A stretch of 64,000 nucleotides of DNA from an uncultured Acetatifactor sp. (GCA_934436435.1 CAKSAN010000004.1:144173-208172); one strand, 5' to 3'. Counted from the first letter of the stretch, positions 35,289 to 44,642 are shown. Notes: generated by a model from the sequence alone, not told the origin. A program made the numbers and translations.

Positions 35289-36611
35289 ATGAGCAGTTTA
35301 CAAGAGAAAGAAACGTTATTAATCGTTGATGATTCAAAATTTCAAAGAGTGGTGATCAGACAGTCTCTCGGGGAGTATTTTAACTTCGCAGAGGCTGTTT
35401 CCGGTGAAGAATGTCTGAAGATCATGGAGAAGGAAAGTGATGCCATTGATCTGGTGCTGCTGGATCTGGTCATGCCGGGAATCGATGGCTTTGAAGTGCT
35501 GCGCCGCAGGCAGACCATGGAAGGATTCAAAGACACACCGGTCATCGTTCTTACGAATACGGAGTCTGTATCTTCCCAGTCGGAAGCTTTTGCAATGGGA
35601 GCCGATGAGTTTATCATCAAGCCGGTAGATGCCCGCATCGCACTTTCCCGTATCAACAATACGCTGGGTGTAAAACGCAGACTGCAGCACAGCCGGGACG
35701 AGCAGAAGGCCTGGAAGACCCGGTCACAGATCGATGAAATGACCAGTCTTCTTAATAAAATGACGGTGGAGAAGCTCATAACGAAGACATTGACAGACCA
35801 TGAAGACGGGCTGCACGCCCTCATGGTAATAGATATTGATAACTTTAAGTCCATAAATGATGTCTACGGACATACTATGGGAGATCATGTCATCAACGTG
35901 ATCGCGGGGGTGATTTCTTCACAGTTCCGCAGTACTGATTATGTGGGACGTATCGGAGGGGATGAATTCTCGGTATTAATGGCAGATATTCCTTCTAAGG
36001 AGATCGCAATGATCAAGGCGGAGAATCTGGTCAGCCTTGTAAAATACAAGGAGAATCTGTCCATACCGGATAATATCTCCATCAGTGTGGGAATGACTTT
36101 CTCTGAGCCGGAGGATCATTGCTATGATGATCTCGCGGCAAAAGCAGATCAGGCACTGTATGTATCCAAAAAGTCCGGCAAGGGCCGTTACAGTGTATTC
36201 GGTGAGGAAAATCAGGCGACGGATGATAAATTGCAGGTTCTTGTATGGTCCGATTCCCGAAATGTTACCAGTATGATAGAATTTGCCATGCCGGATTTTG
36301 TACATTTGAAGACGATGTCCTCGGTGGAAGAAATCAGAGCGTGTATGGGAGAAGAGACCGGCGAAGATATTCTGGCACTGTTCGTGGATGTGTCGGAGGA
36401 AGAGGACGGAGGACAGGCACGTTGGCAGGAACTTCGTGGCTTGCAGGGGGAAAATGAGATCTCTATGATCGCAATCTGCAGAGAGGGGAACCTGAAACAG
36501 ATGAAATGCGCTTTGGAGACGGAAGGGATCCGGGATCTTCTGCTGGCTCCGTTGGAAGCGAATGCGCTGAAGCGGCGAATGAAGATCTGGATGCAAAATT
36601 GCATCTTGTGA
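35289..36611 (+). CDS. response regulator with GGDEF domain and C-terminal receiver-like domain
   Basis: A 440-residue protein. The N-terminal receiver (about 8-130) has LLIVDDSKF, phospho-acceptor Asp in VLLDLVMPGIDG and Lys in FIIKPVD. The diguanylate cyclase domain (about 150-310) has an intact RIGGDEF and IDIDNFKSINDVYGHTMGD, so c-di-GMP synthesis is expected. A third domain (about 315-440) has receiver-like alternation (LQVLVWSDSRN..., ALFVDVSEEE, ISMIAICREG) but lacks the acid pair and the lysine, so it is probably a pseudo-receiver. The gene has its own promoter and no adjacent kinase. Confidence 0.88.
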   Translation: MSSLQEKETLLIVDDSKFQRVVIRQSLGEYFNFAEAVSGEECLKIMEKESDAIDLVLLDLVMPGIDGFEVLRRRQTMEGFKDTPVIVLTNTESVSSQSEAFAMGADEFIIKPVDARIALSRINNTLGVKRRLQHSRDEQKAWKTRSQIDEMTSLLNKMTVEKLITKTLTDHEDGLHALMVIDIDNFKSINDVYGHTMGDHVINVIAGVISSQFRSTDYVGRIGGDEFSVLMADIPSKEIAMIKAENLVSLVKYKENLSIPDNISISVGMTFSEPEDHCYDDLAAKADQALYVSKKSGKGRYSVFGEENQATDDKLQVLVWSDSRNVTSMIEFAMPDFVHLKTMSSVEEIRACMGEETGEDILALFVDVSEEEDGGQARWQELRGLQGENEISMIAICREGNLKQMKCALETEGIRDLLLAPLEANALKRRMKIWMQNCIL

Positions 36612-36699
36612 TAAAGTTTGTTATAATTGACTGGAGCATATCATAGAATGTGCTTCAGTCTTTTTGTATTTTTGCAATAGGAACAGAGGATGTAACACT

Positions 36700-38046
36700 A
36701 TGGATTTGTTTGAATATATGAGAAACACCAATATGGAAAGGGAAGCGCCGCTGGCGGCCAGAATGCGTCCCAGAACTCTGGATGAAGTCGTAGGGCAGGA
36801 ACACATCATCGGCAAGGACAAGCTTCTGTACCGTGCCATCAAGGCGGACAAGATCAGTTCCATCATTTTCTACGGACCGCCCGGTACCGGCAAGACGACG
36901 CTGGCGAAAGTCATTGCCAATACCACCAGCGCGGAATTTCAGCAGATCAACGCCACGGTAGCGGGCAAAAAGGATATGGAAGAAGTGGTGGCGAAGGCGA
37001 AGGAACTACAAGGAATGTACGGGAAGCGTACGATCCTGTTCATCGACGAGATCCATCGTTTCAATAAGGGCCAGCAGGATTATCTGCTCCCGTATGTGGA
37101 GGACGGTACCATCATCCTCATCGGAGCAACCACGGAGAATCCCTATTTTGAGGTAAACGGGGCTTTGATCTCCCGCTCGGTGATCTTTGAATTAAAACCA
37201 ATTCCGAAGGAAGCCATCAAAGAGCTTTTAAAAAAGGCGGTCTACGATACGGACCGAGGCATGGGAGCCTACAATGGCACCATAGATGAGGATGCGCTGG
37301 ATTTTCTGGCGGATATTTCCGGGGGCGATGCCAGACATGCGCTGAATGCCATTGAACTTGGCATCATGACCACGGAACCCGGAGCAGATGGGAAGATCCA
37401 TATTACTCTGGATGTGGCACAGCAGTGTATCCAGAAGAGAGCGGCGAGATACGATAAAAACGGTGACAACCACTACGATACGATCTCCGCATTTATCAAA
37501 AGCATGCGAGGGTCCGATCCGGATGCGGCGGTCTATTATCTGGCAAGGATGCTGAATGCGGGCGAGAGTGTGACTTTTATTGCCAGACGTATTATGATCT
37601 GCGCGTCTGAGGATGTGGGCAATGCGGATCCGCAGGCACTGGTGGTGGCGGTGAATGCTTCACTGGCGGTGGAGCGGGTAGGCATGCCGGAGGCCCAGAT
37701 CATTCTGGCGCAGGCAGTGACCTATATTGCCACGGCGCCTAAGAGCAATCGCAGCTGTGAAGCGATATTTCAGGCAATGCAGGAGGTGCAGGCCACCGGA
37801 GACCTGCCGATTCCGACGCATTTGCAGGACGCACATTATAAAGGAGCAGCAAAATTGGGACACGGAACAGGATATAAATATGCACATGATTATCCGAATG
37901 ACTATGTGGAACAGCAGTATCTGCCCTATGAATTAAGCGGCAGAGAGTTCTACCAGCCTTCGGGGAACGGCTACGAAGTGAAGATCCGGGAGCATATGGC
38001 AAGGATCAAAAAAGAAGCCGCGGAGGCTTCTTCGGAAGAATCATAG
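36700..38046 (+). CDS. rarA: replication-associated recombination protein RarA (MgsA)
   Basis: A 448-residue AAA+ ATPase of the RarA/WRNIP1 family. RPRTLDEVVGQEHIIG opens the ATPase domain, Walker A is GPPGTGKTTL, Walker B is LFIDEIHRFNKGQQD, and SRSVIFELKP follows. The C-terminal tetramerisation domain has ARMLNAGESVTFIARRIMICASEDVGNADP. RarA acts at stalled replication forks. The ATG at 36700 follows AGAGG by nine bases and gives the standard N-terminus (MDLFEYMR); a start at 36664 would add residues foreign to the family. Confidence 0.95.
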   Translation: MDLFEYMRNTNMEREAPLAARMRPRTLDEVVGQEHIIGKDKLLYRAIKADKISSIIFYGPPGTGKTTLAKVIANTTSAEFQQINATVAGKKDMEEVVAKAKELQGMYGKRTILFIDEIHRFNKGQQDYLLPYVEDGTIILIGATTENPYFEVNGALISRSVIFELKPIPKEAIKELLKKAVYDTDRGMGAYNGTIDEDALDFLADISGGDARHALNAIELGIMTTEPGADGKIHITLDVAQQCIQKRAARYDKNGDNHYDTISAFIKSMRGSDPDAAVYYLARMLNAGESVTFIARRIMICASEDVGNADPQALVVAVNASLAVERVGMPEAQIILAQAVTYIATAPKSNRSCEAIFQAMQEVQATGDLPIPTHLQDAHYKGAAKLGHGTGYKYAHDYPNDYVEQQYLPYELSGREFYQPSGNGYEVKIREHMARIKKEAAEASSEES

Positions 38047-38092
38047 GAATCATAAAATATAGAATGGTAAGTTCAAATACCTAATCACGGAA

Positions 38093-38608
38093 TCAGAATA
38101 ACTCCGTAATCAGGTATTTGTAAATTTCCTGATTTTTCTTCTGCCAGTTGTCGCAGATAGCGGCAGCGGTCTCTTCCACGGGAACGGACAGGGTGATGTC
38201 CACCAGGTTGATGCCGCGGTCCTTGGCCACCAGATGCGCCTCGTATTCGCCGGAGGTGGATTTGTAATAATCCCCCAGCACGGAGACTTCGTTACGCAGG
38301 GTAAACTCATTTTCCTGAAAATAGGTGTCGATCTCCTGTTTGATGGTATCGCCGATGCGGTTCCCGAAGAAATTCAATGTCTCTTTTCCCTCGGGAGTGA
38401 TAGACAGGTGAGTCCGGTTGCGAATGGACTGGGTGGCGATCATGCCGGCATCCGTCAGCTCGTTGATGACCTGTTGCAGGGTCAGGAAGTTCGTGTATTC
38501 TTTGCCGAGGATAAAATCACTGACCTGGGCGGTGGTGAGGGGGAAAGTAACACGGTTCAGCATATAGAGAACAATGAGTTTATACAGGGTAAGCGGATCT
38601 TGTAACAT
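38093..38608 (-). CDS. DUF4364 family protein
   Basis: A 171-residue protein starting MLQDPLTLYKLIVLYMLNRV, which is the usual start of DUF4364. The N-terminal ~75 residues look like a winged-helix (FPLTTAQVSDFI, LQQVINELTDAGMI, HLSITPEGKETL), suggesting a small transcription regulator; the C-terminal half is mixed alpha/beta. The start at 38608 is chosen by family; an in-frame ATG at 38659 overlaps the stop of the upstream gene and has AGGGTGA before it, so a longer coupled form is possible. It is the last gene of a minus-strand operon. Confidence 0.82.
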   Translation of the reverse strand: MLQDPLTLYKLIVLYMLNRVTFPLTTAQVSDFILGKEYTNFLTLQQVINELTDAGMIATQSIRNRTHLSITPEGKETLNFFGNRIGDTIKQEIDTYFQENEFTLRNEVSVLGDYYKSTSGEYEAHLVAKDRGINLVDITLSVPVEETAAAICDNWQKKNQEIYKYLITELF

Positions 38609-38648
38609 AATGTGATAACAGCCTTTCCGATGTCTATTTATATCTATC

Positions 38649-39605
38649 TTATATTTCATACAGGTCACCCTGACGGATGCCCTGTTCTTTCATACGGTGG
38701 TGCAGTGAGTTCAGGACTTTTCGTTTGTCCAGACTCCATTTCGGGGCAATCAGCAGATCTTTTGGTCCGTCGCCGGTGACCCGGTGGATCACCATATCCG
38801 GGGACAGATGGGCGAGACAGGAGATGAGCAGATCTAGATAATGTTCCAAAGTCAACACCTCAAATGTTCCCGCTTCATAGTCCTCCGCCAGATCGGTATT
38901 TTTTAACACATGCAATAACTGCAATTTGACACCGAAAGGAGCAATGCGGTTCAGGTACTGTATGGTCTGAAGCACCTGTTCGTCGGTCTCTCCGGGAAGC
39001 CCCAGAATCGTGTGGACGATACAGGCAATTTCCAGTGCTTTCAGATCGGCACAGGCTTTTTCAAAGCAGGAAAGGGGATAGCCTCTGCGGATATAGCGGG
39101 CGGTCTCTTCATGGATCGTCTGCAATCCCAGCTCGATCCACAGGAATTTTTCAGGATATTCCTCTTTTAATTCTGCAAGCAGAGCCAGCACTTCCGGTCC
39201 CAGACAATCCGGTCTGGTGGCAATGGAGATGCCGCAGACTTTCGGATGGTCCAGAGCAGAACGATACACCTCTTCCAGATAGGGGAGGGGTGCGTAAGTG
39301 TTGGTATATGCCTGAAAATAGGCGATCAGGTCATGACCGGTCACTTTGTCGCCGAAGCCGGCCATACCTTCCGCAAGCTGTTCTTCCATGGTCTTCCCGG
39401 CTATGTCCACGGCAAAATCACCGCTGCCGCCCCGGCTACAGAAGATACAGCCCCGAGTGTCCAGGGTTCCGTCCCGATTGGGACAGGACATCCGGGCATT
39501 CAGGGCTATTTTATAGCATTTATGGTGAAATGTATTTTTACAATAGGAATCCAGAGAGTAGTAAGGCTTACCGTGCCAGTCTCTCGTAATGTCAGCGGAA
39601 TACAT
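38649..39605 (-). CDS. radical SAM protein, TIGR01212/YhcC family
   Basis: A 318-residue radical SAM enzyme. The cluster cysteines are in CPNRDGTLDTRGCIFC (CxnCxxC), followed by the YFQAYTNTYAPL and ISIATRPDCL segments typical of the YhcC family, itself related to Elp3-type proteins. The reaction of the family is not established. Its ATG overlaps the malic enzyme stop as TAATG, showing translational coupling, and its own 3' end overlaps a possible DUF4364 start. The substrate remains unknown. Confidence 0.9.
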   Translation of the reverse strand: MYSADITRDWHGKPYYSLDSYCKNTFHHKCYKIALNARMSCPNRDGTLDTRGCIFCSRGGSGDFAVDIAGKTMEEQLAEGMAGFGDKVTGHDLIAYFQAYTNTYAPLPYLEEVYRSALDHPKVCGISIATRPDCLGPEVLALLAELKEEYPEKFLWIELGLQTIHEETARYIRRGYPLSCFEKACADLKALEIACIVHTILGLPGETDEQVLQTIQYLNRIAPFGVKLQLLHVLKNTDLAEDYEAGTFEVLTLEHYLDLLISCLAHLSPDMVIHRVTGDGPKDLLIAPKWSLDKRKVLNSLHHRMKEQGIRQGDLYEI

Positions 39606-40756
39606 TAGCGGATATGGCTCTTGACGGCATTGGCCACGACCTCGGCTACCTGAGGGTCGAAAGCTTCCGGCATGATGTTGTCATCTGAGAGCTTATCTTC
39701 GGGTACCAGACCGGCGATAGCTTCGGCGGCGGCCAGCTTCATCTCTTCGGTGATCTGGGTGGCGCGGCCTTCTAAAGCTCCCTTGAAGATACCGGGGAAA
39801 GCAACCACATTGTTCACCTGATTGGGGAAATCGCTGCGTCCGGTTCCTACGACACGGGCACCGGCAGCTTTGGCTGCATCCGGCATGATCTCGGGAACGG
39901 GGTTCGCCATGGCAAACAGGATGGAATCATGATTCATGGAAGCCACCATCTCGGGAGTCACAATGTTCGGAGCGGAGACACCGATGAAGATGTCGGCATC
40001 CTTCAGGGCGTCGGCAAGAGTTCCGGTCTCATTATTCAGGTTGGTCACTTCGGTCATTTTCTGCTGCATCCAGTTCAGCCCCTCGGTATCCTTGGAGACG
40101 ATACCTACCTTATCACACATGATGATGTTGGGGAAACCGTAGGTCAGAAGCAGCTTGGTAATAGCCACACCGGCGCTTCCGGCACCGTTTACTACCACGC
40201 GGCAGTCTTCCTTTTTCTTGCCGACCACTTTCAGGGCATTGATGACACCGGCGAGGACGACGATAGCAGTACCGTGCTGGTCGTCATGGAATACGGGGAT
40301 GTCAAGGATCTGCTTCAGGCGTTCCTCAATCTCGAAGCAGCGGGGGGCGCTGATGTCTTCCAGATTGATGCCGCCGAAGCCGGGAGCCAGATAGGTCACG
40401 GCCTTGATGATCTCTTCGGTGTCCTGAGTATCCAGACAGATGGGTACGGCATTCACGTTGCCGAATTCTTTGAAGAGAACTGCCTTGCCTTCCATAACGG
40501 GCATGGCTGCATAGGGGCCGATGTTACCCAGACCCAAAACCGCGCTTCCGTCGGAGACAACGGCTACGGTGTTGGCTTTCATGGTGTATTTGTAGGCAGC
40601 TTCCTTGTCCTGGGCGATTACTTTGCAGGGCTCCGCAACACCGGGAGTATAAGCAATGGCCAGATCCTCGCGGGACTTGACAGGAGTCTTGGATACGGTC
40701 TCTAATTTGCCGTTCCATTTTTCATGCATCAGTAACGCTTTTTCATTGGTCGTCAT
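39605..40756 (-). CDS. NAD(P)-dependent malic enzyme
   Basis: A 383-residue short-form malic enzyme (oxaloacetate-decarboxylating). The N-terminal catalytic part has AIAYTPGVAEPCK and IFHDDQHGTA-like FHDDQHGTAIVVL; the Rossmann part has VNGAGSAGVAITKLL. The length matches the compact bacterial type without a phosphotransacetylase extension. It converts malate to pyruvate with CO2 and reduced cofactor. It heads the operon with yhcC and DUF4364. A minus-strand TTGCGA-17-TATCAT pair upstream (about 40820-40855) may be its promoter. Confidence 0.93.
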   Translation of the reverse strand: MTTNEKALLMHEKWNGKLETVSKTPVKSREDLAIAYTPGVAEPCKVIAQDKEAAYKYTMKANTVAVVSDGSAVLGLGNIGPYAAMPVMEGKAVLFKEFGNVNAVPICLDTQDTEEIIKAVTYLAPGFGGINLEDISAPRCFEIEERLKQILDIPVFHDDQHGTAIVVLAGVINALKVVGKKKEDCRVVVNGAGSAGVAITKLLLTYGFPNIIMCDKVGIVSKDTEGLNWMQQKMTEVTNLNNETGTLADALKDADIFIGVSAPNIVTPEMVASMNHDSILFAMANPVPEIMPDAAKAAGARVVGTGRSDFPNQVNNVVAFPGIFKGALEGRATQITEEMKLAAAEAIAGLVPEDKLSDDNIMPEAFDPQVAEVVANAVKSHIR

Positions 40757-40909
40757 GACAATACCTCTCTTTTTACATAATCATGGATGGCCGGCCGGAT
40801 AACGGATCCGGCAGACATAGATTAATGATATAATAGAATCCATATCTTCGCAAGGACTTGTAAAAATAAAAAAATAATTTTGGGACTTCCTATTTTAGGA
40901 AAAATGTAT

Positions 40910-40915
40910 TATAAT
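40910..40915 (+). promoter_or_regulatory. probable -10 of the rho promoter
   Basis: TATAAT preceded by TGTAT and a poor -35; it would leave a leader of about 110 nt before rho. Rho autoregulation through its leader is known in other bacteria but no specific structure is seen here. Confidence 0.45.
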
Positions 40916-41030
40916 GGCTTCAGATGCAGTTTTAATATCTTTTTATTCAACTGACATGTCGAATGTAAATCGGATGTAATTCCCCTTAGTTAACAGTTTA
41001 TAGGTAAATTTTATTCCATAGGAGGAGTAT

Positions 41031-42617
41031 ATGAGAGAAAAGTATGAATCACTTGCATTAGTTCAGTTAAAGGAACTGGCAAAGGTACGTGGCCTGAAGG
41101 GAACTTCCACAATGAAGAAGGCGGATCTGGTAGAAGCTATGCTTGCAGAAGATGAGCGCCTGAAAAAAGAGGAAGAGGCCAAGGCAGCTGCAAAGGCAGC
41201 GGAAGCAAAGCAGGAGGCTGCTAAGAACGAAGAGGCAGAGAAGCCGGAGAGAACGGAGCGCCCTGTCAGACAGGAGAGGAATTACCGACAGGACAGAAAT
41301 GACAGATATGATAGAAATGACAGAAACTATCGGACGGATCGTACCGAACGTACAGATCGTGCAGAGCGCACTGACCGTTCCGAGAACGGTGCGGAGACTG
41401 TCGGTGTAAGAAGCGAAGCCTACACCAGAGAGCGTACCTTCAACCCGAACAACGTGGCATACGATGAGAGCCAGTATCCCAAGGAACTGGACAGCGGTAT
41501 CGAAGCCAGCGGTATTTTAGAGGTTATGCCGGACGGCTACGGATTTATCCGTTGCGAGAATTATATGCCCGGTGAGAACGATGTGTATGTGGCTCCCAGC
41601 CAGATCCGCCGTTTCGGCCTGAAGACCGGTGACATCCTGAAGGGTAACAAGAGAATCAAGACCCAGCAGGAGAAGTTCAGCGCGCTGCTGTTCGTCAAGA
41701 GCATTAACGGTTATACGGTGGAAGAGTCCGCCAAGAGAATGGCTTTCGAGGACATGACCCCGATCTTCCCGGATGAGCGCATCAAGATGGAGACGCCGGG
41801 ATGCAGCGTAGCCATGAGAGTTATGGATCTGGTAAGCCCTGTCGGTAAGGGACAGCGTGGTATGATCGTATCCCCGCCCAAGGCAGGTAAGACCACACTG
41901 CTTAAGGAAGTGGCAAAATCTATTCTGAACGGCAACCCCAAGATGCATATGCTGATCCTGCTGATCGATGAGCGTCCCGAGGAAGTTACCGATATTAAGG
42001 AAGCGATTCACGGAGACAATGTGGAAGTGATCTATTCTACTTTCGATGAGCTTCCCGAGCATCATAAGAGAGTATCCGAGATGGTGATCGAGCGTGCAAA
42101 GCGTCTCGTAGAACATAAGAAGGATGTCGTGATCCTGCTCGACAGTATCACCCGTCTGACCAGAGCGTACAATCTGGTAGTGCCCCCCAGCGGACGTACT
42201 CTGTCCGGTGGTCTCGATCCCGCCGCACTTCATATGCCCAAGAGATTCTTCGGTGCAGCCCGTAACATGCGTGAGGGCGGAAGCCTGACCATTCTGGCAA
42301 CCGCACTGGTAGAGACCGGAAGTAAGATGGATGATGTGGTATACGAGGAATTCAAGGGAACCGGTAACATGGAAATGGTTCTGGACAGAAAGCTGTCCGA
42401 GAAGCGTATTTTCCCTGCCATCGATCTGGCAAAATCCGGCACCAGAAGAGAGGATCTGCTGTTGACTCCGGAGGAACTGGAGGCCATCAATATCATGCGT
42501 AAGGCCCTGAACGGCTTAAAGCCCGACGAAGCCACCGACAGGATCCTTGATATGTTCTCCCATACCCGCAATAATGTGGAATTTGTGAATATGGTGAAGA
42601 AGAACCGGTTTATCTAG
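41031..42617 (+). CDS. rho: transcription termination factor Rho
   Basis: A 528-residue Rho. The N-terminal SAP-like Rho_N domain (1-40) is followed by an inserted low-complexity segment (about 45-140): first Ala/Glu/Lys-rich, then Arg/Asp/Thr-rich with a repeated DRNDR/TDRTER pattern. The RNA-binding cold-shock-like domain (about 158-235, GILEVMPDGYGFIR) and the ATPase core (Walker A PPKAGKTTLL, Walker B ILLIDERPEEV) are complete. It terminates untranslated transcripts by hexameric helicase action. GGAGGAG precedes the ATG. Insertions at this position in other bacterial Rho proteins affect RNA binding and condensation. Confidence 0.96.
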   Translation: MREKYESLALVQLKELAKVRGLKGTSTMKKADLVEAMLAEDERLKKEEEAKAAAKAAEAKQEAAKNEEAEKPERTERPVRQERNYRQDRNDRYDRNDRNYRTDRTERTDRAERTDRSENGAETVGVRSEAYTRERTFNPNNVAYDESQYPKELDSGIEASGILEVMPDGYGFIRCENYMPGENDVYVAPSQIRRFGLKTGDILKGNKRIKTQQEKFSALLFVKSINGYTVEESAKRMAFEDMTPIFPDERIKMETPGCSVAMRVMDLVSPVGKGQRGMIVSPPKAGKTTLLKEVAKSILNGNPKMHMLILLIDERPEEVTDIKEAIHGDNVEVIYSTFDELPEHHKRVSEMVIERAKRLVEHKKDVVILLDSITRLTRAYNLVVPPSGRTLSGGLDPAALHMPKRFFGAARNMREGGSLTILATALVETGSKMDDVVYEEFKGTGNMEMVLDRKLSEKRIFPAIDLAKSGTRREDLLLTPEELEAINIMRKALNGLKPDEATDRILDMFSHTRNNVEFVNMVKKNRFI

Positions 42618-42718
42618 GGAGTGGCAGAAAAAGGCAGAAACTATTTTACGAACGGCCTATACTTTTGTGTGAAAAATAGTATAATAAAATTGAGATCACA
42701 GGAAAGGAGATGTTTTAC

Positions 42719-42883
42719 ATGGAAGCTGTAGTAAATGATATGGATTTAACAGGAGATGAAACGGCAATGGAAACATTATTTTCTTATCTCGATAAAGGAA
42801 TTGATGACATGGAAGCAGGGCGGCTCCGTACTGTGGATGATGCATTTCAGATTATCAGTGATAGGATGAAGAATGAATTATAA
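42719..42883 (+). CDS. antitoxin of a RelB/ParD-like toxin-antitoxin pair
   Basis: A 54-residue acidic protein (MEAVVNDMDLTGDETAM...) with AGG AGA-type ribosome-binding site six bases upstream. It ends GRLRTVDDAFQIISDRMKNEL and its stop overlaps the next gene's ATG by 11 bases, the arrangement expected of an antitoxin preceding a ParE/RelE toxin. A TATAAT box lies at 42680. The family name is uncertain; assignment depends mainly on the neighbour. Confidence 0.65.
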   Translation: MEAVVNDMDLTGDETAMETLFSYLDKGIDDMEAGRLRTVDDAFQIISDRMKNEL

Positions 42884-43220
42884 AGTACTGATTACAGATG
42901 AAGCAACAAATGATGTATTTAATTTAGTTAAGTACATTCATGTTGATTTATGTAATCCAGATGCCGCAAAAAAGTTATATACGAATTTAAATAGGGAAGT
43001 CAGCAACATTGGGGACTTCCCTTTAAAATTTGCTGATTCGGGAATCAGGTACAGAGGTTATATAATACATAAAAAAGTATACCAGTCGTATTTGCTGTTT
43101 TATATTATAAGTGAAGAAAATTAGACAGTGTATGTTCTTCGGATTTTGAAAGATATTATGAACTGGAGTAATATATTACAAAAAGCAAATATCTATCATT
43201 TTTCAAAATATAGAGAATAG
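42873..43220 (+). pseudogene. RelE/ParE-family toxin interrupted by a TAG codon
   Basis: The N-terminal 83 residues (MNYKVLITDEATNDVFNLVKYIH...YRGYIIHKKVYQSYLLFYIISEEN) fit a ParE/RelE toxin. TAG at 43122-43124 then stops the frame, yet the same frame continues with TVYVLRILKDIMNWSNIL to a stop at 43218. That continuation is the final strand and helix of this toxin fold (VxVLRILKDxMNW), so the TAG is a recent nonsense mutation within a ~115-residue toxin. A truncated toxin would lack the last beta strand and is probably inactive. The antitoxin upstream looks intact. Confidence 0.8.
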
Positions 43221-43253
43221 AACAACTATAGAAGAAATATGTAAAAATAGGTC

Positions 43254-43282
43254 TTGCGTCGTGTAAACTCTTATGGTACAAT
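43254..43282 (+). promoter_or_regulatory. promoter of rpmE
   Basis: TTGCGT and TACAAT separated by 17 bases. Confidence 0.6.
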
Positions 43283-43364
43283 AATACCGCTGTTTGTGGT
43301 TCCATAAGCAGTGAGGATGAGAACAAGAACTTATACACGACATTTTTATAGAGAGGTGAAAGAA

Positions 43365-43565
43365 ATGAAAGAAGGAATCCATCCCGCTTACTACCAGGCA
43401 ACTGTAACCTGCAACTGTGGTAACACATTTGTAACCGGCTCCACCAAGCCCGAGCTTCACGTAGAAGTTTGCTCCAAGTGTCATTCATTCTACACTGGCC
43501 AGCAGAAGTCTGCAAGAACCGATGGCCGTATTGATAAGTTCAATAAGAAATACGGTGTTAAATAA
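43365..43565 (+). CDS. rpmE: 50S ribosomal protein L31 (zinc-binding form)
   Basis: A 66-residue L31 starting [16 protein letters not shown]. The two cysteine pairs (TCNCG and CSKCH) identify the zinc-containing C+ form. The ATG at 43365 follows GAGAGGTGA; the longer upstream reading encodes an Arg-rich sequence foreign to L31 and is rejected. It has its own promoter and terminator and starts the conserved rpmE-DUF1385-prmC-prfA cluster. Confidence 0.97.
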   Translation: MKEGIHPAYYQATVTCNCGNTFVTGSTKPELHVEVCSKCHSFYTGQQKSARTDGRIDKFNKKYGVK

Positions 43566-43576
43566 GATTGCGAGCG

Positions 43577-43611
43577 AAAGGTTGAGGTATTCTTATCTCA
43601 ACCTTTTCTTG
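43577..43611 (+). terminator. terminator of rpmE
   Basis: Nine-base stem AAGGTTGAG/CTCAACCTT followed by TTCTTGTT; partial read-through into the next genes is possible. Confidence 0.75.
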
Positions 43612-43645
43612 TTACAGATTTTATCTTTTATAAGGATGAGATTTT

Positions 43646-44641
43646 ATGGCTAGAAGAAAGAGTCGTTATTCCGGTATCGGCGGACAGGCCGTGCTGGAAG
43701 GCGTTATGATGAAAAATAAAGAGAAGTATGCGGTAGCGGTCCGCAAGCCGGACGGTGAGATCGAAGTGGAAGTGGAGACCTATCAGGGTCTGGTTCACGG
43801 AAGTAGGATCAAGGAACTTCCTTTTATCCGCGGCATCTTTAACTTTCTGGATTCCCTGATTCTGGGAACCAGAGCGCTGAATTATTCCGCTTCCTTTTAT
43901 GAGGAAGAGGATGGCAAGGAGACGAAGTTTGATAAGGCAATGGACAAGATGAGCGGAGGCAACGGAGAAAAGCTGTTGTCCGGCATCGTGACGGTGATCT
44001 CTGTCGTACTGGCAGTTGGCATCTTTATTGTTCTTCCTTATTTTATTTCATCTCTGTTTGAGAGCTTTATCCGCAATCGCTCCTTGATGGCGATCATTGA
44101 AGGCGTGATCCGTATTGCTCTGTTTTTGTTGTATGTATGGGGCATCAGCGCTATGAAGGATATCCGCAGACTGTACCAGTATCACGGTGCGGAGCACAAA
44201 TGCATCAACTGTATCGAGAAGGGCAGACCCCTTACGGTACACAATGTGATGCGCAGCTCCAGACTGCACAAGCGCTGCGGTACCAGCTTTATTTTCTTTG
44301 TTATGCTGGTAAGTATCGTACTGTTTTTCTTTATTCAGGTGGATAATGTGGCGGAGAAGGTGATTCTTCGTGTTCTGCTGATGCCGGTAGTGGCCGGAAT
44401 CTCTTACGAGATCATCCGTCTGGCCGGGCGCACGGATAATGTGTTTATCAAGATCCTGTCTGCCCCCGGTATGTGGATCCAGCGTATGACCACCAGAGAA
44501 CCGGACGAGAGCATGGCAGAGGTAGCCATCGCTTCCGTGGAGGCGGTGTTTGACTGGAAGAAATATTTACAGGATACTTTCGGTTATGAAGTGGATGAAA
44601 GCTGGATGAAAGATGAGGCTTCCACAGAGCCGGAGGAGTAA
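43646..44641 (+). CDS. DUF1385 family membrane protein
   Basis: A 331-residue protein with three to five membrane helices. It starts with the motif YSGIGGQAVLEGVMMKN and contains YHGAEHKCINCIEKG, both hallmarks of DUF1385 (YqhQ). In many Firmicutes it sits, as here, between rpmE and prmC/prfA. The His/Cys-containing motif suggests metal binding, but the biochemical role is unknown to me. The prmC ribosome-binding site overlaps its last codons, so they are co-translated. Confidence 0.9.
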   Translation: MARRKSRYSGIGGQAVLEGVMMKNKEKYAVAVRKPDGEIEVEVETYQGLVHGSRIKELPFIRGIFNFLDSLILGTRALNYSASFYEEEDGKETKFDKAMDKMSGGNGEKLLSGIVTVISVVLAVGIFIVLPYFISSLFESFIRNRSLMAIIEGVIRIALFLLYVWGISAMKDIRRLYQYHGAEHKCINCIEKGRPLTVHNVMRSSRLHKRCGTSFIFFVMLVSIVLFFFIQVDNVAEKVILRVLLMPVVAGISYEIIRLAGRTDNVFIKILSAPGMWIQRMTTREPDESMAEVAIASVEAVFDWKKYLQDTFGYEVDESWMKDEASTEPEE

Positions 44642-44642
44642 G

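Noticed and set aside
21984..43124. Possible TAG recoding (amber suppression or pyrrolysine) because two genes carry in-frame TAG
   Set aside because: A normal RF1 gene (prfA) is present, most genes here end without special context, and only two genes already in decay show TAG; no pyrrolysine genes or selenocysteine-type element was seen.
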